A stretch of 64,000 nucleotides of DNA from Lophium mytilinum (lineage: Eukaryota; Ascomycota; Dothideomycetes; Mytilinidiales; Mytilinidiaceae): positions 68,456 through 132,455 of the forward strand of contig MU004198.1 of the NCBI GenBank assembly GCA_010093605.1, read 5' to 3'. Position numbers and translations under genes: made by a program. The notes under the pieces were generated by a model. The model was not told where the DNA came from. It worked only from the letters and a program-made list of their open reading frames with translations, and ran no database searches. Positions 55,467 to 64,000 of this stretch are shown here, in pieces. Position 1 is the first letter of the stretch. The number at the start of each line of letters is the position of its first letter.

Positions 55467-56547
55467 ATGGATTTTTCGAACAGTACGCTTCCTAATGCCG
55501 TCGCGAAAGACCCTCAAAGTTCAGCATCTCACGATCCAGCTCCTCAAGATCCAGTTCCTCAAGATCAGGCTCTTCACCAGCAGCCTCCTCACGATCAAGC
55601 TCTTCAAGAGCAGCCTCCTCGTAATCAACCCTTTCAGCATCATCCAGCCGTTGGGAGTCCCCTTCCACGAGAACCAGCTCGTACAAACCGGTTCTCCCTA
55701 GTCAACGTTTCAGGACGAGCGAAAGCGTTCATAGGGTAAGTCCCGCTGGCCTGCTATATCAATCAAGCTAACGGAAAATAGAAACTTCTATGGAAACATT
55801 ATCAACAACCCGAGGAGGAAGTCAAGGAGAGAGAGGATCGCTGTGTCTATCGGCATTGCGACTCTTGTGATCATGATCTTAGCGGCCGTACTTGTTCCAT
55901 TATTTGTTCATCTGAGTCAACCATTCCACAAGCCGTCGGCAGAGCAGCAATCGATATCAACCGTGTCATTATGGTATACAGCCACCTTTCACGATACTCC
56001 TGTGCCAGGATCACCTGGATCTGCCTATGTCTCGGCCTCTCTACTTTCTACCTCCTCGTCCGATTCAAGTCGGAAAGACGTCGAGCCTTCTAGTGATACA
56101 AGCAGGATCACCATCCTCAGATCACCTGCGTTCGTTTTGGCTCAGACTACATCAACTCCTGGATCACAAACCCCCCCACCTGATGTGGTCACGATTCAGC
56201 CGTCAACGAAGGAAACAGTATTCGCCGCTGCAGTAACCTCGTTCCCAGCTTCTCAGACCAGCTCCGACTCTCCACGAACAACGAGTATTTTGTTCGGGGC
56301 TACTGGGCCTGTCAAAACCTATCTCTGGGATGGAACAACGACGTTTTGCACTCGCTGGTCCGGTTTGGGCTGTCCCGGTGATCAATGCAACAGCAACACC
56401 TGTCTCGACCCGTTGCCATGTTGGGAAGGGCGCTGCTGCACCAGCGGCTGTGTTGAGGGTTGGGAATGCACTGGGACATGTGTCTCTGCCATGTCATGCG
56501 TCACTACAAATAACGATAGTACGGGGGTATGCAGATATACTGCTTAA
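55467..56547 (+). CDS. Single-pass membrane protein with cysteine-rich ectodomain
   Basis: Exons 55467-55735 and 55782-56547 give 344 residues. The N-terminal about 90 residues are Pro/Gln/Asp-rich with pentapeptide repeats. The basic cluster NPRRKSRRER precedes one membrane helix, SIGIATLVIMILAAVLVPLF (about 112-131). By the positive-inside rule the N-terminus is cytosolic and the C-terminus outside. The ectodomain is Ser/Thr-rich (probably O-glycosylated) and ends in a block with 12 cysteines within about 60 residues (FCTRWSGLGCPGDQC, then CWEGRCCTSGC, then CTGTCVSAMSC), presumably disulfide-bonded. There is no known family; a wall sensor or surface recognition protein is a reasonable guess. 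It lies 1.1 kb upstream of the HET-S-like gene, same strand. Confidence 0.75.
55533..55637 (+). repeat. 15-bp coding minisatellite, seven units
   Basis: Seven in-frame 15-base units of the type gatccagctcctcaa encode DPAPQ, DPVPQ, DQALH, QQPPH, DQALQ, EQPPR, NQPFQ inside the cytosolic tail of the surface protein. Units differ mainly at a few positions, indicating slippage followed by divergence. Confidence 0.85.
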
Positions 56548-57667
56548 ATGGACGACATGAAGGCGGATCGCCTCTCAGACGGCGGAACAACGAGATGACG
56601 CAGTGGAGACGTACCGATCATCAAGTCGTATGAGAAACGAGATGAGGTTTCATTCTCACGATGCGGCAAGAGGCTAGTAATGGGGACTGTGCCGTTAAAC
56701 GACATAGCCTGGATGTACGATTGTTTGTATGGATTGTAAGGAATGAATGTTTTCGTGTTCATTCATGCGAATCAACGTCGAACTGTCAGCTAACGCGCAT
56801 TGAAATTTGAGCCTCATCCTGTGTGGGTGTGGGCAAGCATGAGCTAAATCGGGCGTTGTGCATGCATGGAAGCCTTCACCGGTTGCATGCATCTTCAGCC
56901 ACTCGCGAAATCAAACCGCCCAATCGGTACGTCGCGCATCCGATTGATCGGCCATCTGCAGTGGGCTGCCTCAAACCCCGAGCATCCAATCTAAGAGATT
57001 CGGCTGAGTATGGGCGGTGAAAAAACCGTTCAGCGTTTTGAAATCACTGGACATGGTCGCGCTTCGAACCCACATTCCAAGCATCTTCCTGCAACAAGCG
57101 CCTGTGGGTCGAACGTTTTCAGGCAACTCGTCGACGTGGCACTGATGCCTTACGGCAACTCATTTGCCTTTTTCCATGGCAATTCGCCTCTTGACACCAG
57201 CGATCCTCGTCCATACCCAATTGACGCCTTCAATAAGCACGGCTACTCCTTCCTAAGAAAATGCCTGGACGTAGAAGGTCCGCGCCGGCAGATTCGCAAG
57301 GCTTGTCGTAATTTCGCGCCTCGAGGTATGCCTCAGGAGGCGGCATGTTGATACACAGCCGAGCAGACTGAGCACTGAGCAGACATAAAGTACTCTATGC
57401 TCACTCGCAGTGATCAGTTACGCAGAGCGCGCAACCTCTCGCTCACAAATACTGAAAATCTTTTGTTCGACTTGATGGATTGTTACACTGCACGAGCTCG
57501 TTTCCTCCGGTCAGCCTTACCACTCGGTATCCAATTCGGCGTCCCGAAGCGGAGTGACAACGCACTGTGGCCGCTTGGAATCACCTATATGCGCGTGAAC
57601 GCCCTCGGAACCCTTGGTCCTTCAATCGGCCAGCCCTGGTCTTATCATTGGAGGCAACCGATCCAAG
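56548..57667. other. Intergenic upstream of the HET-S-like gene
   Basis: Several short forward ORFs (57010-57351, 57397-57753) lack recognisable content. No RNA gene is supported. Confidence 0.4.
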
Positions 57668-58861
57668 ATGGCTGGAATCGAGGTTCTCGGGGTGATCGCA
57701 AGCGTAGGGCAAATAATCCATTACGGCGGGGTTATTGTCATCGGGCTACATGACCTGTATCAGCAAGCCCAACATGCACCAGAACGTTACGCCCAACTGG
57801 CCAATCAGGTCGAGCAACTGGTCCATACAGCGCAGCTCATAGCTGAGACGGAAGCCTTAAAGACCGATCTCGTCCGTCGACACCTTGATACTCTTCTGGA
57901 CACCGTTAAGAGCCTCGATCACACCATCAAACGGGCACTAAAAGACACGTCAAAAAGGCCTGGAAAAAGATATTGGAGGGCTATTTGGTCCAGTCACAGA
58001 GAGGAGAAAATATCGAAAGGATTCTCAAGACTCGAAGAGAACAAAAGCTCCCTCGTACTCTGCATACTCGGAACGTACGGCGAATTTATGATGCCAGCTG
58101 CGCAGGTGACAGATGGATCAGCCAAACTCATTGATGAGTCCCAGGACCCGAAGCGCAACGGGGCAAACTCACGAACGAGGCGAGCACCAAGAGACAAACC
58201 TGAACGATTAAGAGGAGGAGCTCTGAGAGGCAAATCTTCTCCGCCATCTGAAAAAGTATGTGCATCCTGATCGCCAGCTCAGTCATCCTACTTACACATA
58301 ACATTGTCTACTCAAGTGGTCCCAGATCAGTCATTACAGAACGAAATCAACGATGAAAGCTCCGACCAGGAACCAATGTCCAGAGCGTCCACAGCCGTAG
58401 ACATGGATAGTCCAATCGCACAAAGCAGACGCCCAACCCAAGAATTGTTTCCACACCATGAAACGCCTAGTGAGACGAAACAATACCCAGATCTGCACTC
58501 ATCAGGCTCGCAACTCCCAGATAAGGCAATAGCCCTTTATGGGCAGGAGCCGTTTCTACCTCATCAAGGTGCCAACATCCGTGGCCGCCAGTATGCCAAA
58601 CCCTTCAAGGACTTGTCATCAAGACAACCCACCCAACTCCCCAACGGCCAAGGATCTTTCAACTTTAGCGGAGATTACTTTGATGAAGTCACTGCTAGCG
58701 GCAATGCTAAGCAATGGGCTGGACGATTCGGATCGGCCACTATGCCACAAGCATCCCAGTCAACCGGCAATTACTATGGAAAGATCAATTCTACTGAAAG
58801 TTCGAGGACATACCTTGGCCATTTTAGTGATGAGCAATGTAAAGATATTTTCAACCAATAA
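57668..58861 (+). CDS. HET-S-like protein: SesA/HeLo-like domain plus HRAM amyloid repeats
   Basis: Exons 57668-58255 and 58331-58861 (75-nt intron, GTATGT...GATCAG; an acceptor a few bases off is possible) give 372 residues. Residues 1-150 form a helical module beginning MAGIEVLGVIASVGQIIHYG, then DLYQQAQHAPERYAQLANQV, LDTLLDTVKSLDHTIKRAL and ISKGFSRLEENKSSLVLCIL. This matches the style of SesA/HeLo-like N-terminal domains of fungal NLRs and cell-death effectors. A disordered linker (150-305) follows. Residues about 310-330 (GDYFDEVTASGNAKQWAGRF) and 342-362 (GNYYGKINSTESSRTYLGHF) are two pseudo-repeats fitting the HET-s amyloid motif pattern. Inferred role: membrane-acting cell-death executor switched on by amyloid templating. 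Domain calls are by eye. Confidence 0.74.
58670..58732 (+). other. HRAM-like repeat 1 (coding)
   Basis: It encodes 21 residues, GDYFDEVTASGNAKQWAGRF plus Gly. Aligned to HET-s R1, positions with Asp/Asn at start, hydrophobic V/I at six, small-basic (AK) at 12-13 and the hydrophobic-Gly pair (AG for LG) coincide. Confidence 0.6.
58766..58828 (+). other. HRAM-like repeat 2 (coding)
   Basis: It encodes GNYYGKINSTESSRTYLGHF plus Ser. It matches the HET-s pattern N..(x)3-I-x-(x)-E-x-[AS]-R-x-x-L-G closely and repeat 1 at corresponding positions; the spacer between repeats is 11 residues. Confidence 0.65.
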
Positions 58862-59922
58862 GTCTTATTGGCCAACCCTCCCGAATCTCATCACGGTGAG
58901 ACGACGTCGAATGCCTATCACTACGCTATGGCTATTATACCATAGCCAGAGGCTGAAGTCTTTCAAGTTCCCAGAAAGATGCCACGCCGTCTCTAGAGCT
59001 AGGATCTAACTCCGACTTGGATTCTCATGATCTCATCTGGTATCGATATCGACTCGACAAACTCGCCACCTTATATCTGCGATCGACTCATCACCACGAT
59101 CGATTTACCAGACCGCGACTCCACGAAGGCATACCTCATATACCCCAGCTCAGCTCCCTCTTACGCCTGACCTTCTCACTCACATAATCTACACGCAAAC
59201 GAAAAGCCCTTCGAACTAGAACATTGGGGTTCGATAGCTGGCTCACTTGACCCGCGTATCAACGATCTCGACTTTTCGATCTCGCCTGATAATCTACTCT
59301 GCGATACACCCTACTAGTTTCTTCTAGTTCTTTCCTTTCTACTACACCTGTACGCAGATCATATTCCACGCAACCTTCACGAGTTTACGAGAATTTTCTC
59401 ATAATCTCAGGGGCTTTCCTGGAGTGAAAACGTTTCATTTTAAGGTGGTAAAAGGGAACGTCCAGAACACCTTCCCTCCCATGCACAGATCTTTGTTTAT
59501 TCTATCTTCTCTTCAAAATATTTCTACAGTTGATAACAAGACTAAGACAGCCCATACCCCTCTCATGCATCCTAACCTCACTGCTTCTTGAGGTCTCCCG
59601 ATATGTTTCTAGGACTCCACACAAAGGCGACAGCATCCTTGTCTGTGTAAATCCGTTGACTACCATGCGAGGTCTTCTAATATACTCTGAAACCCGGGGC
59701 CACAACTCCAAGTAATGTATATATTTTAAGTCTCCGAAGCTGACTTGTGGGCTGCCCTTTTCATTGCACCGCCGGTGTCGATGAGCTGGCCGTATTGAGC
59801 CCAAGCTTGTCGAGCAGCCGCAATGTGACATGCACACAGGCAACGGAACCACCTACATACCGGTTCGAAAGTGAGTTTCTTATGAAGCGATCCACCCCAC
59901 ACATCAGCGATATGTTCTTTGC
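58862..59922. other. Convergent spacer, 1.1 kb
   Basis: Between the stops of the HET-S-like gene and membrane protein copy B. It has a long pyrimidine-rich stretch around 59.25-59.35 kb (ctagtttcttctagttctttc). No gene is supported; an unannotated transcript from the CT-rich tract is conceivable. Confidence 0.4.
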
Positions 59923-60782
59923 CTAAGCCCTGTATTCGCTTTCCCGGGCTGCCGCGGTCCACTCGTACGCACATTTACAGTCCTTTCTGCGGCACCCGAC
60001 CCAGCAGAGCGCCTTGATTTCGACAATAACTAAATGTGGAAAAAACCATGCCAAGATGCACACAAATAATGCCATACTAGGCTCGACATCGTCTTCGCTT
60101 CGCTGTCCTTGTCGAGAGCTCAGCTCTATACCGAATATTTCAAAGACGACTGCCATAGTGATAAACATTGCGATAAGCGGGGTGAAGGTTTTCAACATCA
60201 AGAAGTATGGCCCGCAAGTACCCCAGAACCTCCGTTTTCCGGGTGATTGCTACCAGCTAAATTAGCCTAGGGGCTCTTCACGTTCCATTCAATTATAAGA
60301 CTCACATCTTTTTCCCACATCATGCATAGGATGGAGAGCACAGACCCGGCGAAGAACATGAATGTTCGAGTGTTTCCCTCTGCCGTGCCGATGTAGAACG
60401 CCCACAGACCCGTGCTGCTCTCGAGTTTTTGTGCACCAAAAAAGCGCACGAGGGTATCTTTCCGGGATTCCGGTAGCGTCCCGCCCACGCAAAGGAGGCG
60501 GCCTGTGTACCAGACGGCACGGAGTAGGAAGTAGTGCTTTGCCGGGCGGCCTCTCCAGCGGCAAATTTGCAAGACGAGGAGAAGGACTGCGGCTTCGACC
60601 ACGAGGGCGATGAGTTTGGCGAAATAGGTGGGCGTTGGCCTTTCAACAGAGGCAAAAAGACCGATGATTACGGTCGTCTCGAGATAGCAAAATGCTACCT
60701 CTCCCCAGTGGAGCAGGCCGGGCGGCTCTGTTTGCTGTTGGAGATTCATATCGTCCGAGTTTTCGTTCGCTGTGGATGCCAT
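59923..60782 (-). CDS. Fungal multi-pass membrane protein (copy B)
   Basis: Exons 60782-60306 and 60249-59923 give 267 residues. Hydrophobic segments are FCYLETTVIIGLFASV, LIALVVEAAVLLLVLQI, LLRAVWYTGRLLCVGG, TFMFFAGSVLSIL, TFTPLIAMFITMAVVFEIFG and ALFVCILAWFFPHLVIVEI, so about six helices. The C-terminus has the CRRKDCKCAYEW cysteine cluster. It is a paralog of the gene at 35688-36646, sharing the opening PPGLLHWGEVAFCY, LCVGGT, AEGNTR, the phase-0 intron after MMWEKD and the cysteine cluster. No family with known function is recognised. Convergent with the HET-S-like gene. Confidence 0.8.
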
Positions 60783-61439
60783 CTTTGATATGGAGGCAGG
60801 ATTGTTTCTGGTGTTGTATGGGGGTTGAAGAGTGTTTAAAAGCGGGCGCGCGAATTCATAGGATTTGTGCGTGAAAGCTATGATTCGAGATCAGAGCGTG
60901 CTGTCGAGTTCGAATCCTCATTTTAGGGTAGCGAGTTGAGAACCGCGGTTGGGTCAAGTCTACCTCAACCAATGGTACAGGTCCTCATCAAAGTTTACCT
61001 CGCCCTTTTCTACCACTCATTGTCGTACTCCTCCGAATTGAAAGCTGATTACCTCGTGCAACTTCATCTTTGCGAACGGTCTTCCAACCAGAACCATCCT
61101 ATTTCCAGAGCTGGATCCCTTCTATAAGCATTCTGAGTCCACGTCTTTGCGCCTATCAGAACTCCTCGTCCATTGCTAAGTCTTCATCCAGTATTAGAGA
61201 AGAACTTCAAGCTTGTGCAACGTGCTTGTCGGAGAGAATCAGTGCTGCGGATGCGTCAAGCATCTTAGTCGGCCCTAGACTGTGTTCTACGATGGTTGGA
61301 GAGCTAGAGTGTGGAACGCTGGAATTGGCGCTTGAGGCACGGCTATATCGATAACTCAGGTGATCGACGGCATGTAGAGACTATAACGAAGGGTCCTTAA
61401 ATATTGAAGAAGCATAAGTTAGCAAGTCTGACGCTGAGG
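60783..61439. other. Promoter side of copy B and gene-free spacer
   Basis: Only short ORFs. A B-box-like gttcgaatcc at 60909-60918 has no tRNA around it. Confidence 0.4.
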
Positions 61440-62040
61440 CGAACGAATCGTTTCGGGAGAGCCCTCACTCTCACGCGGCTCGTCAACTCTGGCTTGGACT
61501 CGTAGTCGTCGTCGAGGTGATTTGCTGGCTTAGAGAGCTCTCGGGGAATCGCATATAGATTAATGGGGCTTGTGGCTTTTCAACTGGGGCCTCAGACTCG
61601 CCATCTAAAGTGAATTGCGATCAATCGAGTCTCTGGCTAATCGAGTCTAGCTTGGGACGTCGTCGAGGAGGTAATCTGATGGCTCAGAGAGCTCCGTACG
61701 GGCAGCACATGAAGCAATCGGTATTTGGGTTGTCAACTTGGGGATCTCCGACTGCGGCGTGGTTTCGTCGTTGTCGGTGCTGCGCAAGGGGAAGCCCATG
61801 AAGCGATCGGTATTTGCTTCTTCGACGTGGGGCTCTTCGACTGTGGCTTGGATTCATCATTATCGTCGTCGTCGTTGTTGAGGTGATCTTCTGGCTCAAA
61901 GAGCTCCGTACGGGCAGCACATGGAGCAACTGGTATTTGCTCCGTTAGCTTGGGGCTCTTCGACTGCGGCGTTGACTCGTTGTTGTTGATGCTCCGCGGG
62001 GGAAGCCTATAGAGCAATCAGTATTTGCTTCTTTTGGTTT
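61440..62040 (-). repeat. Degenerate tandem repeat, once coding on the minus strand
   Basis: Four to five diverged units read on the minus strand. Clear ones start at 61978 (123 nt, ESTPQSKSPKLTEQIPVAPC...), 61855 (89 nt, ESKPQSKSPTSKKQIPIAS...) and 61766 (ETTPQSEIPKLTTQIPIASC...). A more decayed unit lies near 61605 and a partial one above 61978. The shared consensus is E[SK]xPQSKSPKLxxQIPIAxCAARTELxEPxDHL. Unit length changes break the frame between units two and three, and no ATG opens the array, so a repeat-protein gene or exon seems to have decayed here. Confidence 0.65.
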
Positions 62041-62089
62041 CATATTTTGTTTCTGTCCGAGATGTTAACAGAGATCTGTAGATCAGACA

Positions 62090-62482
62090 ACTAGAATAGG
62101 GGAAACTCACTGTTTTTTGTGGCCATTTGTGGATACATGGAGATTATTCTGAAGTTTTGATCTGAATTTTCAGGATGTATTGGGGGACCTCACACAGTGG
62201 TCAACAGGCGTACGCAGACAAAGGGGCTGTCGGTTTTGTTCAGGGCCTCGCAAACATGGAGTATATCCGGATTGCGTTGAGATTTGATCTGGATTTCCAG
62301 AATGTACTGGAGGACGACACACGGTGGTCAACGAATGTACCCAGATAAGTGCTGTAAAGTTGATCTAGACTTTGAGGATGTATTGGAGAAACTCAGACGG
62401 TGGTCAAAGACTGTACGCAGATAGGACTGCTGTGGATTCTGTCCACGATTTTCAGAACATATCGGAGTACCCCAGATAGCGG
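62090..62482. repeat. Diverged tandem repeat (minisatellite)
   Basis: Units begin near 62154, 62281, 62359 and 62447 with a partial one at about 62090. The shared core is tgatctggatttccaggatgtattggaggac, then ctcacacggtggtcaacg, then tgtacgcagataag. Spacing varies (about 127, 78 and 88 bases) from internal insertions or deletions. No reading frame is maintained. Confidence 0.65.
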
Positions 62483-63100
62483 TGAGGCAAGTGAAGTTAT
62501 CGCTTGACCCGTCGCAAAGCCCAACACTAACCCTATCGCTATGGATGCCTCCAATAGAAAGCTTCGAGTGATGGAAACTGCAGCGAAATACATGGGCAAC
62601 ACACGCCCTCTAGGTTAGCGTACGAAAAGCCTAGTACCACTTGAGGTCCTGTAGTACATTATGAGAGATCGGTAAGGGACAGTGTTGACAAGGTTGATAG
62701 CCTTGCGGGCCACCTCAAACGGTGTCGTACTATCGCTTTATGTTCAACAGCAAGTTCGAGCGTTGCGCCATGACGGGATACGAGATAGGAAGCGTGCAAT
62801 GTCTCGGTATCTTTATCAATAACAGAAAGGGTTGAATACGATAGTAGAAACACTCAAGCTCAGTCACATCAGAAAATGCTTTTATTCAAGCTAATAATAC
62901 AGAAGTTCGAATTGAAAGACTAGAATACAGCTTTTGACCGCCCACCGCATCTAAACATCAGAGCAAAGTGAGAAGTACTACAGGATATAAGAACACGACA
63001 GTCAAGAATGTAGAAGTAGCAGATGAAAGCCCAATCAGACGCCCTGAGCCTCCTGATCAACTCCAAAACTCCAACTCCGGAATGAGAGCCTCACCTCAAA
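62483..63100. other. Gap before the proline-rich gene
   Basis: No ORF with coding character. The part near 63000-63100 is probably the 3' UTR of the minus-strand gene at 63101. Confidence 0.4.
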
Positions 63101-64000
63101 CTACCTCCTTCGATGATAACTGATTTCTGTCATATCGTCTACCGGATAAGGCAGTGGAGCTCCCCCTCTTCGCCCACCCCACGGTGGCGGTGGTGCCATC
63201 TCCCTTTCGCGAGTAAGCCGCATATGCTCCATTCTCTCTTCCATCAACCTTCGCTGCTGCCTTTCCGCGGGCGACTCTCGCGCCTCCAATGGCAGATACT
63301 CCGGCGCAGGCGCTAGTCGGCGCTGACCACTATACTGAGGCACATCGTGCCTCATCGAGCGTGGCACGTCGGGTGGATAGCCGCTGTCCCACGTGAGTGA
63401 CCGCTGCTGCTGCGGCGGCGGCGGCGGCGGCGGCGGCGCATTCCTTGGGTAGTTATTGTGCTCGCTACGCCCCTCGAGGGAAAGATGGCGGTAGGATATC
63501 ATATCAGGACGCCTATCTGGGTGGTCCTGTTTTGGATACACAGGCTCGCTATCACGGCGAAGAGGTTGACGAACCGGCGGGTGCTCGCGATGGTGTTGGA
63601 GCTCGCGGTGCTGCGTAGGCGGGACATGGTTTCTATACACTGGTTTTGGGCGGCGTTGCTCGGTTGCTGTATCGCGCTTGTACAGCGACCCCTTTCGACT
63701 AGGTGGGTAGTCGTCTTCGAGGCTGCTAGGTGGGGTGGGTGGGGAGGGCCTAGGGTCTGTGAATACGGAGTTGCCGGAGTGAGAGAAGGCGGAGCCGCCT
63801 TCGTCATAATACGAGTCCTCAGAATCTTGGTCGGAGACGTTGCGGTGATGAGAGGGCTCGATCCAGCCCTTCACTTTCGAATGAGCGTCGTACGCAGAGC
63901 TGCGGGTCTCTGGGTAAAATGTAGGACCGCGATCGATAGGAGCGGGTTGGGTGATGTTGATGATGGTAGTACTGGGGTTTGTGTTGGGGGGACTGGGCTG
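63101..64000 (-). CDS. Proline/arginine-rich disordered protein, 5' end outside window
   Basis: The frame is open from the window edge (64000) to the stop at 63101, at least 299 residues. The ORF's apparent first codon inside the window is GTG, so the true start lies beyond 64000. The product is low-complexity: NTNPSTTIINITQPAPIDRG, PPTPPSSLEDDYPPSRKG, an eight-proline tract, and a C-terminal charged helix RQQRRLMEERMEHMRLTRER. The end is APLPYPVDDMTEISYHRRR. No fold is seen in this part. Proteins like this include cytoskeletal or polarity adaptors, but family assignment needs the missing N-terminal part. Confidence 0.7.
   Translation of the reverse strand, partial: QPSPPNTNPSTTIINITQPAPIDRGPTFYPETRSSAYDAHSKVKGWIEPSHHRNVSDQDSEDSYYDEGGSAFSHSGNSVFTDPRPSPPTPPSSLEDDYPPSRKGSLYKRDTATEQRRPKPVYRNHVPPTQHRELQHHREHPPVRQPLRRDSEPVYPKQDHPDRRPDMISYRHLSLEGRSEHNNYPRNAPPPPPPPPQQQRSLTWDSGYPPDVPRSMRHDVPQYSGQRRLAPAPEYLPLEARESPAERQQRRLMEERMEHMRLTREREMAPPPPWGGRRGGAPLPYPVDDMTEISYHRRR
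63402..63438. repeat. (CTG)n(CGG)n trinucleotide tract
   Basis: On the plus strand, gctgctgctg passes into about nine CGG units. In the minus-strand gene it encodes the proline run followed by QQQ. Such tracts vary in length between strains. Confidence 0.85.

Noticed and set aside
60860-60930. Possible tRNA from a gttcgaatcc B-box match
   Set aside because: The T stem does not pair, and no A box or acceptor stem lies at the right distance upstream.
62090-62482. CRISPR-like array
   Set aside because: Units are long, diverged and unevenly spaced, and the genome is eukaryotic; this is a minisatellite.

Overview
This window looks like nuclear DNA of a filamentous ascomycete, probably a dothideomycete-like fungus. 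Genes carry short GT-AG introns, often with CTAAC/CTGAC branch points. The gene set includes Ase1, NCS1 permease, HET domain, MIC10, mL43 and U1-70K, and intergenic gaps are about 0.15-2.5 kb. The class-level placement is an impression from protein style, not a computed result. No tRNA, rRNA, CRISPR array or intact mobile element was found.

Layout. 0-8 kb is an accessory edge: a glycine-rich zinc-knuckle remnant, a coiled-coil gene, a coiled-coil pseudogene with three in-frame TAG stops, a broken exon set, a 30-bp-arm hairpin, a CCCH zinc-finger ORF and two lineage-type hypothetical genes. 8.7-36.6 kb mixes metabolism, transport and self/non-self functions: Ase1/PRC1 microtubule bundler, copper amine oxidase, NodB-type polysaccharide deacetylase, Fur-type NCS1 permease, a CHORD-like protein, an MFS drug:H+ antiporter, a HET-domain protein, a 2EXR/F-box-like protein, a Gfo/Idh/MocA oxidoreductase and a fungal membrane protein. 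37-54.4 kb is a conserved housekeeping block, rich in mitochondrial and RNA functions and in divergent pairs: glycine cleavage H protein / bS6m; two RING proteins; URB2 / MIC10; U1-70K / mL43; triosephosphate isomerase. 55-64 kb is accessory again: a single-pass cysteine-rich surface protein with a pentapeptide minisatellite, a HET-S-like protein, a paralog of the 35.7-kb membrane protein, two degenerate tandem-repeat arrays and the 3' part of a proline-rich protein that runs off the window.

The most interesting item is the gene at 57,668-58,861. Its N-terminal module resembles the SesA/HeLo-like domains of fungal cell-death proteins. Its C-terminus has two 21-residue pseudo-repeats whose spacing and residue pattern fit the HET-s-related amyloid motif (HRAM). 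That architecture is used by HET-S-type executors that are triggered by amyloid templating from a partner NLR. No NLR is visible in this window, so it would be an orphan or trans-partnered executor. A classical HET-domain incompatibility gene lies about 27 kb away.

Exon structures were built by hand from splice signals, reading frame and family similarity. Most close in frame exactly, but a few junctions (URB2 near 43.8 kb and 48.0 kb, the small gene at 32.9 kb, the HET-S-like gene at 58.3 kb) are less certain and are flagged.
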